DNA of 64,000 nucleotides from Auricularia sp. M13 (GCA_037042915.1 CM073193.1:1860001-1924000); one strand, 5' to 3'. Shown: positions 33,015-45,280, numbered from the stretch's first letter. The notes: generated from the sequence alone by a model not told the origin. Made by a program: numbers and translations.

Positions 33015-33760
33015 ATGCACGCCCACGGTCACGACGCGCGTCCTGCGCTGCACGAGTACAACCCGCCGCAGTTCGACGACGTGCGCTCGCCGTGCCCCGC
33101 CCTCAACGCGCTCGCCAACCACTCCTACCTGTCCGTCTTCGTCTCCGTCTTCGTCCGTCGCGCCCACTGACACAGCGCAGCCCGCACAGCGGCCGCGACA
33201 TCTCGTTCTGGACGTCCGTGCAAGCGCTGCGCGACGTGTACAACCTCTCGCTGCTGCTCGCCGCGGTGCTCACGCTCGCCGGCTGCCTCCTCCGCGGCGG
33301 CCGCGGCTTCCGCCTCAGCTACAGCCTGGACGACCTGGCCGCGCACGGCGCGCACACGATCGAGCACGACGGCTCGCTCTCGCGCCCCGACGCGGCGCCC
33401 AACGCCCGCGCGGCGCCCTGCGCGCCCGACGCCGCGCGCCTCGCCGAGCTCTGTCCGCCCTCCGCCGCCACGCTGACGCTGGACGACCTCTGCCGCGTGC
33501 GGCGCGCGCGCGACCGCACGCTGGCGCGGCCGCTCGGCGCGTTCCACGCGGAGGTCGCGCGCGGCGAGGTCGCGCTGGCGCACGCGCTCTTCGCCGGCGC
33601 GGACGGTCTGGTGCCCGCCGAGCGCCTGCGCGCGTGGTTCGCGCAGGACCGCCTGCTGCCGGCATGGCGCCGGCCCGCGCGCACGATTGGCTTGTTCGAG
33701 GCTGCGCGCCGCGCGAGGGAGGTCAGGAGGCGCGTGGAGGCGCTTGCGAAGAGCGAGTGA
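33015..33760 (+). CDS. Short haem-thiolate peroxidase (chloroperoxidase/unspecific peroxygenase family), copy B
   Basis: Exons 33015-33130 and 33181-33760 encode about 231 residues. The intron sits at the same position and phase as in copy A (SYL|PHSGRDISF). Motifs are RSPCPALNALANHSYLP with the haem-ligand Cys, EHDGSLSR at the propionate/Mg site, and VARGEVALAHALF with the likely catalytic Glu. A Gly/Arg-rich hydrophobic stretch (LLLAAVLTLAGCLLRGG) follows the first motif. There is no signal peptide. Coding sequence is extremely GC-rich and Ala/Arg-heavy, more so than its neighbours. Copy A at 6265-7198 is clearly diverged, so the two are older than the near-identical flank next to this gene. 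Confidence 0.85.
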
Positions 33761-33869
33761 CGTTGCGAGTGGCATGATTCCAGCAGCTGGCTTACTTTCT
33801 TTTTTTGTGCACGCTACCTTAGATGGGATTGGTGAATGTAGGTCTGTAATGACATAGGAAAATTTGCAA

Positions 33870-34405
33870 CCACCGACACGCTACATAAGGCGTGACTTTG
33901 CCCTCCTCCATGTCCTAGGACGCGCGAACAATGCCTCTGCAAGTACCGCAGGACCATGCTACGAGCTCGCGGCTTTCTGCTGACTCGGGCCACGGTTGAG
34001 CGCGACGGCCGTCGCGCAGCCTGACACGACAAACAACGGCGAGAACATTTCGGAGGAGGCCAGACCCATCCCAGGAGTCGACGACCATCCTGATGGTGGC
34101 CTTAAAGCATGGGCAACGGTCTTCGGGGTGAGTTATGAGCCCCTCAATGTTCGCGCGGGCTAACTCAACGATTCCTAGGCCGCATGCGTGACTTGTGCAA
34201 CGTGTGTTCACACCTCTCTACCCCGGCGATACTTCTCTTACATTTGTCCTTAGGTTTGGCTTTACTAACTCGTGGCGCGTGTTCCAGTCACTGTACGAGG
34301 AGGAACGACTCAAGGACACTCCAACGTCAACCATGTGAGCTCAGTCCATATTCCATGCGTCGACGGAGCTAAAATCGGCAGAGCGTGGATTGGGAGCATT
34401 CAGGT
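33870..34405 (+). pseudogene. MFS transporter 5' relic
   Basis: A high-identity inverted copy of the leader and first exons of the MFS gene at 10640-12660. It starts MPLQVPQDHATSSRLSADSG from the ATG at 33930. It has a 4-bp loss after GGGCCAC, a loss of about 30 bp near 34025 and a loss of about 75 bp in the leader, so the frame is broken. It keeps the GLKAWATVFG block and the exon ending GSI, and then stops dead near 34404. Everything encoding helices beyond the first is missing. It cannot make a transporter. Confidence 0.8.
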
Positions 34406-34406
34406 A

Positions 34407-35137
34407 ATACAGCGGCACCCCTAACGCATTGGAAAACTGACCTTCTCGTCAGCCATCCGTCCGCTTTTGAATGCGACATTAAACCACGCAATGCTCGGGC
34501 TGAGTCCCTGATTCGTGCTACGCACGACGCGCCTTTTGCGGGTTGAACCACGATGCTACCTCTCACGCGGCCTCGGGTACTTTGAAAAAACCATGCGTGC
34601 ACCATTGTAAACACCAGAGCCACAATTGGAAAGAATTGCGTCTTTATCGCCAAGAACATGTGAAGGTGAAATAGCTGTTGGAAGGAAGTCATGCCAGTCG
34701 GAGTCTGTGGTCCCTTCTCTTCCTCCTCGCCAGCGGCCAGCGCTATGCGCACCGACAAGTCAACTGCCAGACGTTCACTTTAAATTTGAGTTTCCAAGAC
34801 TCCGCCTTGCTCAACTGTTCACCACCCTGGTCGCGCCGTGACCACAGGCTCTGAATATCTGAAGGCGATTGAACCGCAGCGTATGCGCGTAGCGACGAGT
34901 CGACGACTACCGGGTGACGGACGTACCCTGCGACGCATGCCATCGTGCATATCCATAACCCCGGAACTATGGCCTTGCCATTGCATCTGCTCACGCTTTC
35001 TATGTCGCAATGTCGCTATGACTGTAACGCGAGCGTACCCACCGGCTGTTCGTCCGAGCTCTTGCTTCGTTTGTTGCGCATTCACGCTCTATTTAAGCTT
35101 TACTGTACCAAAACGATCTACCGGTGCTGTTACCCGC
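34407..35137 (+). repeat. Inverted duplicate segment, copy 2 (P450 last exon plus flank)
   Basis: This matches 7483-8215 reversed. In this copy the non-coding part ends about 150 bp before the ATG of P450 copy B, so the downstream flank of copy A doubles here as upstream sequence of copy B. Confidence 0.85.
34408..34546 (+). pseudogene. P450 last-exon relic fused to the MFS relic
   Basis: Directly after the MFS relic comes the end of the last intron and the complete last exon of P450 copy A (HPSAFECDIKPRNARAESLI through PFAG and TGA), nearly base-perfect. The junction CAGGTA/ATACAGCGG shows that about 3.9 kb present in the first cluster was deleted between the two parts. No upstream P450 coding sequence is present. 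Confidence 0.8.
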
Positions 35138-35287
35138 AACGCGCGCGCTAACACTGTTGGCGTGCGGACCATGGGAATCGAAGGCGTCAATGCCTCAATA
35201 ATGTAGCCGGTGAAGCGCACAGTGCGCGCAGCTCTGTCGTTCGGCTTGGTGCCTCTCGGGTTGACGTCTCTCCACTACCTAGGCGTC

Positions 35288-37096
35288 ATGATCACGAGCT
35301 TAAGCACAGCGCAACTCGCCGTCGCTATCGCTGGTGCGGCCGCTGCACTTCTTGCCTGGTCGAACCGTTCTCGGAATCGTCTACCTCCCGGCCCCAGAGG
35401 CTACCCGCTTATCGGAAGCCTCTTAGCATGGCCTACACGCCAGGCATGGCTTACCTTCACCCAATGGCGCAAGACCTATGGCGACATCGTATATGCGAAC
35501 GTCGCAGGGACCCACTTCGTCGTGCTCAACTCGCTGCACATGGCAAAGGCTATTCTGGACGACGGCGGTGCCATTTACGCTGACCGGCCGCATCAGTATT
35601 TCCTCCAGGAAATCGTGGGCTGGAAGAACAGTCCTGCTATGTGCAAGCTCGGTCACCCGTTCTACAAGCCCGCGCGCCGGATGATGTACTCGGCCGTCGG
35701 CTCGCGCGCTGCGTTAGAAGGCTACATGGCGATGGAGCAGCATGAAGTCCATCGGTTTCTGCGCCGCGCAATCGACGATCCAGAATGTTTGAGCGCGCAT
35801 CTACGCAAGTGCGTGGGCTTTCTTACTTCGTATGTACTCTTTCTGACTGCCTGCACTCATAGACTTGCCGGTACGATCATCATGCGCCTTGTGTATGGTT
35901 ACGACGTCAAGCCGGGCGACGATGAATATGTCGACCTCGTCGAGAAAGTCATCCAGGACGTGATCAAAGCCGTGGTACCGGGAAACTACATGGTCGACTT
36001 CATCCCTGCACGTGCGTCTAACTATTATGTATATGCTTCACATCATGCTGACGACGCAAATTAGTCTCCTATGTACCCCGCTGGCTCCCCGGAACAGGTT
36101 GGAAGGTCGAAGGAGACCGCATGCGAGCGACACTAGACGAGGCCCTGTCGAAACCGATAAACTTTGTCAAGGGCCAGCTGGTGAGTAATGCTGCCGCGAA
36201 TTTTGGTCTCCCATTCTCACTATGTAGGCCGCTGGTGTCGCGCAAGCCTCTTTTGTCGGCTCAGAACTCATGCGACCAGATTGGGATGAGCATCAGGAAG
36301 GGGAAGTACTTGCTTGGACAGCTGAATCACTTTACAGCGGTGGCGCTGATACCTCCGTCGCGTCAAACTACACATTTTTCTTGTGCATGACGCTGTTCCC
36401 GGACGTTCAATCCATGGCCCAGGAGGAGATCGATCGAGTCATTGGCCCCGACGTCCTCCCAACATGGGATGACAGGGAGCGCCTTCCTTACGTCGAGGCG
36501 TTGATGAAGGAAGTCTTCCGCTGGGGACCCGTCGGTCCGTTGGCGATACCTCACTGTGCGAGCACCGAGGGGACCTTCAGAGGGTATGTTATCCCGAGAG
36601 GCACGGTAATCATTCCCAACGTATGGTACGTTCGTACACGGCGTCCCGCTCTCACCCAGCGGCTCACATAGCTCGGCAGGGGTATCACACGCGACGCGAC
36701 CATCTATCCTGACCCGGAACGCTTCGACCCCGCGCGCTTCCTCGGCGACCAGCCTCAAATGGATCCAGGAGAATACACATTCGGGTTCGGTCGGCGCGCC
36801 TGTCCGGGTCGCCAGCTAGCCGAAGTGTCGTTGTTCCTCGTTATTGCCAACTCGCTGGCCACGTTGAACATCAGCAAGAAAATCGGCCGTGATGGGAAGC
36901 CGATCGTGCCAACTGCAGAATACTTGAGCGACATTATATCGTGAGCCACTTGTGCGCGAATGATCTTTTTTGCACTCACGCCGTGACGTCTCTCCTCTCC
37001 AGCCATCCGGCCCCTTTCGAGTGTGACATCAAGCCTCGCGATAATCGCGCAGAGTCTCTCATTCGCGCTGTCCATGATGCGCCATTTGGCCACTGA
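35288..37096 (+). CDS. Cytochrome P450 monooxygenase, copy B
   Basis: Six exons fit: 35288-35808, 35863-36011, 36065-36180, 36228-36625, 36680-36940 and 37003-37096. The first ATG with an anchor is at 35288 (MITSLSTAQLAVAIAGAAAA), followed by LPPGPRGYPLIGSL. Landmarks are the I-helix SGGADTS, ExxR in KEVFRW, YPDPERFDPARFL, and the haem loop FGFGRRACPGRQLAE. The last exon reads HPAPFECDIKPRDNRAESLI and ends FGH. Every landmark is intact, and intron positions match copy A. Protein similarity to copy A is clear but moderate, unlike the near-identical flank between them. It probably sits in the ER and oxidises a lipophilic substrate; which one cannot be read. Confidence 0.92.
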
Positions 37097-37869
37097 AACG
37101 CGTACGAACCACGCTATTGCAGCACTGTGGTCGCTGTCTGAATGCATGAGCAGCTTGCTTCGCGAACGATACCCCTCTCCGGGTTACTTACTCGGAGATC
37201 ACATCCTCCCAGACCGCGCCTGTATCCGGTTGCGTCCTTGCACCATCCATACTCGTGTCTTTCACTAGATTTGAAAGGCTAATCTGATTCATTCTACACA
37301 TGGACCAGCACAAACCACGCGAGCAGCTGAGCCTTCTCGATGCCATTGCACGTGGCATTTGGCGGGCGCCATCGGCGGAATCGCTCGCTTCGTATCTGCA
37401 GCCTCGTTCGCTGCCGCGGACGTCCGCCGTCCGGCTTTCGGCCGCAGTGTCGGCGTCGTCTCGAACGTCATCCATGGCTGTGAGGCGTGGTGCAATAACT
37501 CATTCAGCCTCGTTACGCGTGGAGAGAAGTTGATGGTTGATTGAATCTGAACCACGCTCTTGTGACCATGAAGCGAGGGATAGCTTCACTGGCATCGGTC
37601 GCGACGTCATGAGTGCAACTTTCAAGACTATTCGCTGCTGCCTGCATTGCCATTGGACCCGCAAGCATTCCAGCACGCCAAACGCCCTTTATTCTGTAGC
37701 GTGGGCCTTGATTTTGACACTGAGAGCCCCCCACCACGTCGGATGTAGTGTTGCCGTTATCGGCTTCCTTACCCGGTTCGTCCACCACGACTCCAAATGA
37801 ACTTCCCACGCATTAAATGGGACACGTGGCTGAGCAATTTTCGGTTGCTATCGCACCATTCGGGATTCA
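37097..37869. other. Intergenic, P450 B to hypothetical
   Basis: About 770 bp with no supported gene. Confidence 0.4.
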
Positions 37870-37876
37870 TATAAAG
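37870..37876 (+). promoter_or_regulatory. TATA box of the 38002 gene
   Basis: TATAAAG about 126-132 bp before the ATG at 38002. Confidence 0.5.
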
Positions 37877-38001
37877 CCGCGGGCGAGCAGAGTTTTGAAC
37901 TTCATCACCCCGACTCAACCAGCTTCCCTCCCCTCCGGACAAACTCGTCTTCGTGCCATCGCCCTCCTGGTCCTCCCTTTTCTCAAGGCAGAACTCGCGA
38001 A

Positions 38002-38902
38002 ATGAATATGCCCACGCTTCAAGTCGACCCCGCCGCGCTGACTCAATTTCCGTTGCATTATGTGTACCTTTTTGCTGCCATCAAGAAAACGAGCCGCGTT
38101 CCTTGCTATATGGTCGAGGTGCGCGGCTCCTACGTCGGCGACCGCGATGTCTACGTTCCAAAGGTCAATCAACTGCCGGCATTCTGGGTCCACGAGTCCC
38201 ATTTCTGGGCCTGGCTCCTTGCCATCTGCAAGCTGCAGGGGCGCGCCCTGCCTCCGTTCGAGACTCGGCAGATCGCCTTGAAGGCCATGCCTGAGGTACG
38301 TGTTGGGATACTTTTTGATGCGAATGTGCAGTGTGCTGACCTTCGACGGTTATTAGTGGATGCGATCGCCCCCGCCCAGTGCCGTTTCGACACCCTCGCG
38401 CGCCCGCTCCGACCTGGCGTCGAGCCCGACCCAGCCTCCCACCACCGTAGCGCCCGCAGCTCTTGTGCTGAACCCGTACATGCTGCCTCCCGTCACCCCC
38501 TCCCGCATCGCCCCCGAGCCCAGCGCGACTGTGCAGCTCCCTCCACTCACGCCCGACACGCCTGAGCTCGCCGAGCCGAGCGATGGAGGATCTGACACTG
38601 AAAGCGAGGGGGGAGACGAGGAGGCCGAGGCCGCGAACTCTGACATGGAGCTGGACGGCGAGGCTGACGATCGATCCTCGATTGCGGAGGAACGCGAGCT
38701 GTCGATGACACCGAGGGGCAGTCGCAAGTGGCCCGTCACGCTCACTGGTGGTCCGGCATCGGAGCAAACGCCTTGCAACTTTACGGCCTACTTGGCCGAC
38801 TTGTTCGCGCCGGACAACAAGAAGAAGCGCAGGCACGAGGACGCGGACGATGTGCTTGACGCTAAGCGTCGTCGTCTCGAGGCCCGCCGCGCCGTCGGCT
38901 GA
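38002..38902 (+). CDS. Hypothetical protein, acidic with basic C-terminal tail
   Basis: Exons 38002-38295 and 38357-38902, joined in phase 0 at PE|WMRS, give about 279 residues. The first exon encodes an ordered region of about 95 residues (ALTQFPLHYVYLFAAIKKTS, FWVHESHFWAWLLAICKLQG). The second is disordered: Pro/Ser-rich, then acidic (GGSDTESEGGDEEAEAANSD), then a conserved-looking FTAYLADLFAPDNKKKRRHE and AKRRRLEARR with two basic clusters that would serve as a nuclear signal. I do not recognise the family. A nuclear regulatory role is inference from the acidic and basic segments. Confidence 0.7.
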
Positions 38903-39690
38903 GCGCGCTGTCCCCCATCTATCGCCAAGTCTCGCTTGCACGTACTCCATTCCTGCTGCTGACCCCACTGCGCTTCCTTCCCTCCTTTCTGCCTACGTTA
39001 CGGCTGCGCCGTGCACCCATCCTCTCATTTTCCATGACTCGTGCTGTCCTCCACGCTCTCGTTTCCTTTCCATCTGTCTCCCTGATCTCTCTATCCCGCC
39101 CCGTACCCACGCTCTCTGTACCGCAAGCACACGCTGTATCGTCTAGTCTCTGATGACATGACGCCCACTCATGCTCCTTTTCATGAATTTCGTCTGCTGT
39201 CTTGCTTTCCCTCTACAATTCTTTCCCTCTTACATCCGCATAATTGGTTTCCCGTACCACGTAATACTCTATGACAACCTAATAATTCTTTGTGCCCCAT
39301 ATATTATGAACATCGCGTTCGTTGTCGTGTGGGCTGAACACTGAACTCACCTGCTCCATCCTGACGGTCTGGTCACGTGCCTGTTAAACCCGGGTGTTAA
39401 TCGTATTCAAGCAAATAGACCATCACAGCGCGTCTCGCTCCTTCCCCCCATGCACACTCCGTCGACCAGCTCGCGCGCCACGGCGCATTGCCAAGTTCTT
39501 GCACACCCGTACATATTTGAATGCCTCGGATGCATACAAGCGCTTTGCTGGACCTTTTGCGTGCCGTCCGAATTGCGGCCTGAACATACAGCAGGTATAT
39601 ATCGACCTTCTTGTATCCGCAACGGTTTTCTGACATGAGCAGGGCAGCATAGCAAATACCAGCTCTGCGCATGCTCTGATGCGTGACCAG
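38903..39690. other. Intergenic, T/C-rich 3' flank
   Basis: A pyrimidine-rich, CT-heavy stretch (38900-39300) follows the stop. No gene is supported. Confidence 0.4.
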
Positions 39691-41150
39691 GCTGTCCAGC
39701 TGCACGTTTTCGCTGTCTTTGTGCCGTTGCGGCAAGCTGCGCAAGCACGGGATGTGCTTTGCACAGTTCAGAGCGCACACTGCCGCCCACTTCTCACTCG
39801 TATGCCGTCCTACCACCCTTGCACTTTCCTATGGTTGCCCCGGAGGCGTGCTGGCAGCTGAACACGCTCAAATATCCATACGCCTTCCGCCCACTACTTG
39901 CCCGCTACTGCCCAACTTCCAAGAGCTCGAGTTCCTGTGCTACCGCTCGGTTACACAGGATGGCTTCATATGCCATTTGGATCTCCTGTTCATTTGGTTC
40001 GCCTGATCCTTACAAGGCAAGGACAGCGAGGACACCGTCCTGACCATCGAGAGGAAAACGTGTGTTTGTACAAGTCTTCGTTGATTTGGATTCTTGAACG
40101 GCGTTGACAGTTTTCCAGGTTGACCGCCCTCAGACCACCCGACATGTGTAGGCGCCATGGCATCGGCTCTGCGCACACCGCCGTCCGGGTACACGTTGGC
40201 GCGCGGCATGATTTTATTCGACGCCAGTGGTCAATTTGAACCCCAATCCGCCTGTCTTCGACCTCTCGTACTTGCGCGCCCAGTGAAGCGCCACACATCC
40301 TCGTCGTCCTGTCGCTGCTCTGACACGACCCCAATTTGCGCTCATACCGCTGGATGGCCCCCAAAACCCGCGCTCCGGCTTTATCCACTTGGCGGTTTCC
40401 CAGTGCGCGCACCGGTCGGCTCGCCTTTGACCTTGTCTGCGCCCTTGCCCGTCTCCAGCTCGGACGCCAGCCATCCGCTGGTCGGGCTTGAAGTCCTTTG
40501 CGTCGCCCTAGCGCACACTCGGCGGAGCGCACGTTTGAGCAGCACGTGCACTGCGTCGCGTTTCTCCTCGAAACTATGGAGAGTCCGCCCACTGCGCCCG
40601 CGGCGGCCCATAAACGCACTCGTCGAATGCCAGCTCCGTGGCGACGTTCCAAATCGACATCGCGCGTCGAGCAATGTGTGCGCGTCGGCGCAATTATATG
40701 CCGGATAGCCATTGCCATTTGCTCAGCCTCGTCGCGCGGCTTGTCAACGTCCTCCAATGACGCGCTGGCGCGCGTGAGCTACTGTGCTGCAGCCTGAGGT
40801 CGTCTAGTCATAGCGCGCAGACATCCGACTTAATGGCCGTCGCGGACGTGTCGCGCTAACTACATGGCGACCTGGTCAAGCTCACGCTGCACCCGCCGTG
40901 GGCGAACACAGCGTCCGCGCCATCAGCGCGGCGAGGCAGCACCGACGAGCGGATGGACTGCATGACCGTCGTGCACGAGCTGGCACCGCTGCGCACCGTC
41001 ACGGCACTCGCGCGGCTACCACGACAGTGTCAACGGCCTGCTTCAGAGCATTGTTACGCCCGCGTGCGCGAGCCACGGCGCACGTCGTCCTGCTGATAGC
41101 TGCTCTGCTGCTCGAGCGGGCGTCGCACATCCCTTTATCGTGATCCAAGC
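39690..41150 (+). pseudogene. Possible degenerate F-box/leucine-rich-type gene
   Basis: Coding-like fragments on the plus strand shift between frames: LLPNFQELEFLCYRSVTQDG near 39900, NALVECQLRGDVPN near 40610, DLVKLTLHPPW near 40880 and CMTVVHELAPLRTVTALA near 40960. They resemble the beta-strand/helix repeats behind the F-box in Agaricomycete F-box proteins, but stops interrupt every frame and no F-box itself is seen. The call rests on the pattern only. Confidence 0.25.
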
Positions 41151-42724
41151 GTGTTCTGTGTATGGCGTAGTCGCAACCGTGTCCGGCAGCCATAGCCCAC
41201 CGAAGGGCTTATACGCTCCGGCATGTCGTGATCAACGCTACCGCCACCCTCGTTTACGCTCAGCAGCTCGGGCAGCCCACTCCACATCCTCATCAATCAA
41301 CGACGGGGCCAATAAAGCTCACGAGGATGACTCGGGTGCTCCGACACGCACAACCCGACGCTGCGCGTATCCAGTCTCTCGCGACTGCCCCGTCATCCCG
41401 TGCAGCGCAACCTGCTGAATTTGGATTTAGTTGGCCTGCTGGACACTGTCCATGCTACGAGCTACCCTCCGTTTCCAGACGCGCGCCAACGACACTGGAA
41501 CGCGGATAACGATGTGGGCGCACACTCTGCCATGCGGACCTTACGACGTCGGACTCCTCGATAGCGAGCAATATTGTCGCCGCCTGCTTCACGCCCGTTG
41601 TGCTCCTCCTGAGCGGCTGGTCCTGTCTGCGGGTATACTAGTCCGAATGACGCTTATTCGGGGTGTTTCTGTGGTACTGCTTCGCCCCAGTTTGTAGCGG
41701 GCACCAAGCACTGTCGCGGAGTAGTGGGTATTGGCCGAAAGGCTCATACTGTTCGCTTCAAGTTGTGATGAACGACGCTGTTCAGTCTGGCGCACCCTTA
41801 TACAGCACACGACCGTCAGCATGAGAGCATAAAGGCCGACAGGGCCCCTGTGCTTCGCGCGTACAACGGCGCGGTGCAGTCTGTATCCTCATCGCCGTTC
41901 TGAACGCCATGCGCCAACACGCGGATTTGCAGGACAACCGAGTTAGTTCTAGCAAAGTACTGTACGCACGCAATTCCTACTTTACAGATGAGCCATGGCG
42001 TTTCTGACACTATCAAACAGCAGCAGCTGCTGCAGTGTTCGCGGCTGGTGGGCACTTCTATCTCGCCGACGCAAAGCAGCTCGTGCGCAAGTACTGGCAT
42101 TCGGAACGACTGGTCGCCACGGCTGGCCGCTCACCTTCTACATTTTACTACAAGGATCAGGTGCTAGCTGACAGCGAAGATAACCTTGCAAGAGACAAGG
42201 CCGCCGCGGCGACGCAAGACAAAGTCAACGCACCCCTCTCAACAAATGAGCGCTTGCCATGTCATCCCGCTTCGTATGTTCGTATCGCTCTGAATTTTCA
42301 TTGTTTTGCTCGCAATGAGCAACACGCACCTCAATTCCCAATCCGTGCATGATCACCGCTCATCAGGCGACTTGCCCTCTTGGGACGAGGATCTTGATCA
42401 TGCGCTGGGCGGCGGGGTTGGCTGGGCATTCCGATGACGATGACGACACAAATGTTGGCGAATCTTGCAGTGCAGAGCGCTCTCGTCGACTTTGCACACA
42501 CGATAGGTATATCGCATCCAGGCATGCACGCAACGCTGACTACAATATGTGAGCGGTCGCGTCCGGTAGCATCACCGGCGACCGTTTCTAGAACTCCTCC
42601 GCACGGCGACTGCGCGACGCCGACTACAAATACATGGCGTCTGCTGAGCCGCAGCGCACCTTCTACCCCGCCCCCGCTTACTTGATCACTTCTCTTCACC
42701 GTTTCTTCTTCATTCCCGTTCACG
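41151..42724. other. Intergenic, no supported gene
   Basis: About 1.6 kb with short, mutually overlapping ORFs and no recognised domain. The right end is the GH43 promoter; no canonical TATA was found. Confidence 0.4.
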
Positions 42725-44350
42725 ATGACTCGCGCTTTGGCGACCTTTGCGCTCACGGCTGCCATTCTGGTGCAGCTCGCGACACCCGCGAGCGCGACGT
42801 CGCGTACGGCCGGCCGCCTTCGCAGCGTGAAGCGCCAGTGCAACCAGACGACGACCCCTGAGCCGCCCCAGGAGCCGCTCCCGCCTGCGCAGAATCCTGA
42901 GCCTTTGCCCGACCTGGGTACCTTCACGAATCGTGAGTCCGCATCCTGCTCGCTATATAACCTGTTTGTTGCTGACTTACGCGGCAGCGACGATCGACGG
43001 CAACTACGCAGACCCGTTCGTGTTCTCGTTCAATAACGCGTACTACCTGCTCGCGACCGAGTCCGACGGCAGCGTGTCCATCTTCAAGTCGAGCACCTTC
43101 GCCAACTGGCGCGGCGCTGAGCATAAGCAACTTTGGATGCCGTCCAACCCGCCTGTGTGGGCGCCGGAAATGCACAATATCGATGGGAACTTTTATGTTT
43201 ATTGCGCACTGCCCGATGGGCCTGCGGACTCGGACCATCGGTGCGCTTTCAATGAAATAATCCTAGAGGTCGTTGCACTCATAGATTACGGCTCGCAGCA
43301 CACACGTTCTCAAGGGTACCGACCCCAACGACCCGACTGCGCCATTCGAGGACCTCGGCGTGATCAGCACGCCGGATTTGAACTATATGATCGATGTCTG
43401 TGGACCCTCACTTCGTCGCGCGCGCCCCTAATTGTGTCTGTAGTCAACAGTCCTCAAGTACGGCGGCAAGAACTACTTGATCTGGTCTGGCAAGGAGAAC
43501 CCTCAGACAGAAACGGTCCAACACATGTGCGTCTTCACATCGCCTGCTGTTCGCTGAATATGTTGAGCAGGGCACAGCTATATTGCAGAGATGTCTTCGC
43601 CCTCAACTCTCATTGGGGAGCGTGTGGATCTGCACGCTCCGTACCACGCAGATGGCTCGAAGATTGACTGGCAATGGGTGCCGAATTTCTCTTTGATGTC
43701 GGCGTCACCTCTTGCTGAGACCGTGTCTCGCTTCCAGTCCCCCAACCAGTATGGCGTCAACGAAGGCCCGCAGATTCTGCAGAACGGCAACCAGACGTTC
43801 TTGATATACTCGGCATGCGGCTCGTGGGACCCGTGCTACTCGCTGTGCGTGACCATGGCCAGTATCCCGAGAGCAGAGTACTCATTCCTATCAAAACAGC
43901 GCCATTATGGGACTCGATGGAAATGACAAGGATCCGCTGGACCCGGCCGCCTGGTGGCGCAACGACGATGGACCCGTGTTCACAAGGAGTGACAAGACTG
44001 TAGGCACTGGGCACGCGAGCTTCACGACGGACACCGTAAGGGCTATAAACACATTTGTGGCCAGGAACTTATCTTCGCTCGCAGCGCGGCACGCCGTACA
44101 TTATCTACCACGCGTGGCCTGTTGAGGCCAGCGGAGGATGGGGTGCTCGCACGGTCTATACTCAGTACACCCACGCGCTCCCGCCGAGAATCCAGCTAAT
44201 ATGATTGATCCAGGCCTTTCGAGTATGGCGCTGACGGGAAGCCCATATTTCCTTCTCCAGGTAGGCATCCAGAATCCTCTCGTCCTGCTCCTACCAATAT
44301 CTCCTTCAGTCGCCCAAGGGGTCGAGGTCCCGGCGCCCGCAGGTTTCTGA
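42725..44350 (+). CDS. Secreted GH43-type glycoside hydrolase
   Basis: A five-bladed beta-propeller enzyme family that acts on arabinan, arabinoxylan or galactan side chains outside the cell. The N-terminus is a signal peptide (LATFALTAAILVQLATPASA) followed by a Pro-rich linker (PEPPQEPLPPAQNPEPLPD). Spliced exons give IDGNYADPFVFSFNNAYYLL (ADP: the general-base Asp), PPVWAPEMHNIDGNFYVYCA (the second family Asp is expected near this WAPE block), VTVLKYGGKNYLIWSGKENP, YGVNEGPQILQNGNQTFLIY (NEGP: the general-acid Glu), GLDGNDKDPLDPAAWW and GTGHASF. The last intron restores FPSPVAQGVEVPAPAGF at the end. Several short introns are needed and internal edges are approximate. The substrate cannot be fixed from the sequence. 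The gene seems intact. Confidence 0.83.
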
Positions 44351-45280
44351 AGTCCACGGACAGAACGCGCATGTATTTATGTGCAACATGGAACACGTCT
44401 GCTTTGTTGCAACGCTCGCCATGGGTTGGTTCTGATGTCAAGCCAAAATCACACTAGTGTCTCAGGAGCGTTCCATAGTGAGACTGTAATATCCGAGAGC
44501 TATGATGCCTTGCTGCACATCTGACTCGTCCCAAACAAACCTCGACTTTGAGGCGTTCCTTTATACCAGGAAACATCCATGCGTCAGCTGGTTAACCCCA
44601 TACCCACCAGAGCTTAACATTTGGTCCCTTTCGGCAGGGAGTGCACAACGTGTGAAGAAAGCTCAGATTGACCTGCTTTGCCTTAGATCCAAACAGCACT
44701 CCATCCGAGACAGCTGCGCAACTTTCCGCGGATTGACACGAGTCGGGACCCCAGACACCCCACAAGTACCCATCCCGCACCCGAGACTTTGCCGTCCGGC
44801 GTCAATCAACTCATGCACTACTCGATGTGCTATGCGAATCGATTTAACTCATATTCGCCAGATCTCACAGCGGACGGCCAGTCTCACATTTCTCAAGGCC
44901 TACCGCAAAGCATAGCGCGGGCGTGCGGACACTCTGGGGCGCGCACGTTGACAACAATCACGGAGAGGCATGCCGCTTTTCGCAGAGCCACCCGCGGCGG
45001 CGTCGGTGAGCTCGGATCCGATCGTCGCATCACGCCGGCGGAAGTTCCTGCGTGACTTGTCACAGTAGTCCGAGCTGAAGTTTGTCGGTATCGGCCGTGC
45101 TGGACTGTCGCCGTGTACTGCTCCTGCCTGCTTACCCACCCCATCATCTTCCCTCCTAAAAGCCTTCTGTCGGCGTTGCGTATGAAAGACGCTTTTTCAG
45201 GAGAAATTGCGCATATCTATTATCAAGTCTGCCTCAGAGCGACGGTCTACACAGCAAGCCTCTTGTCGGCGGACAGCACA
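44351..45280. other. Intergenic, GH43 to LysM remnant
   Basis: About 930 bp without a supported gene. Confidence 0.4.

Noticed and set aside
33125-33775. 216-codon minus-strand ORF over haem-thiolate peroxidase B
   Set aside because: The plus frame shows all family motifs; the antisense frame is Arg/Ala low complexity.
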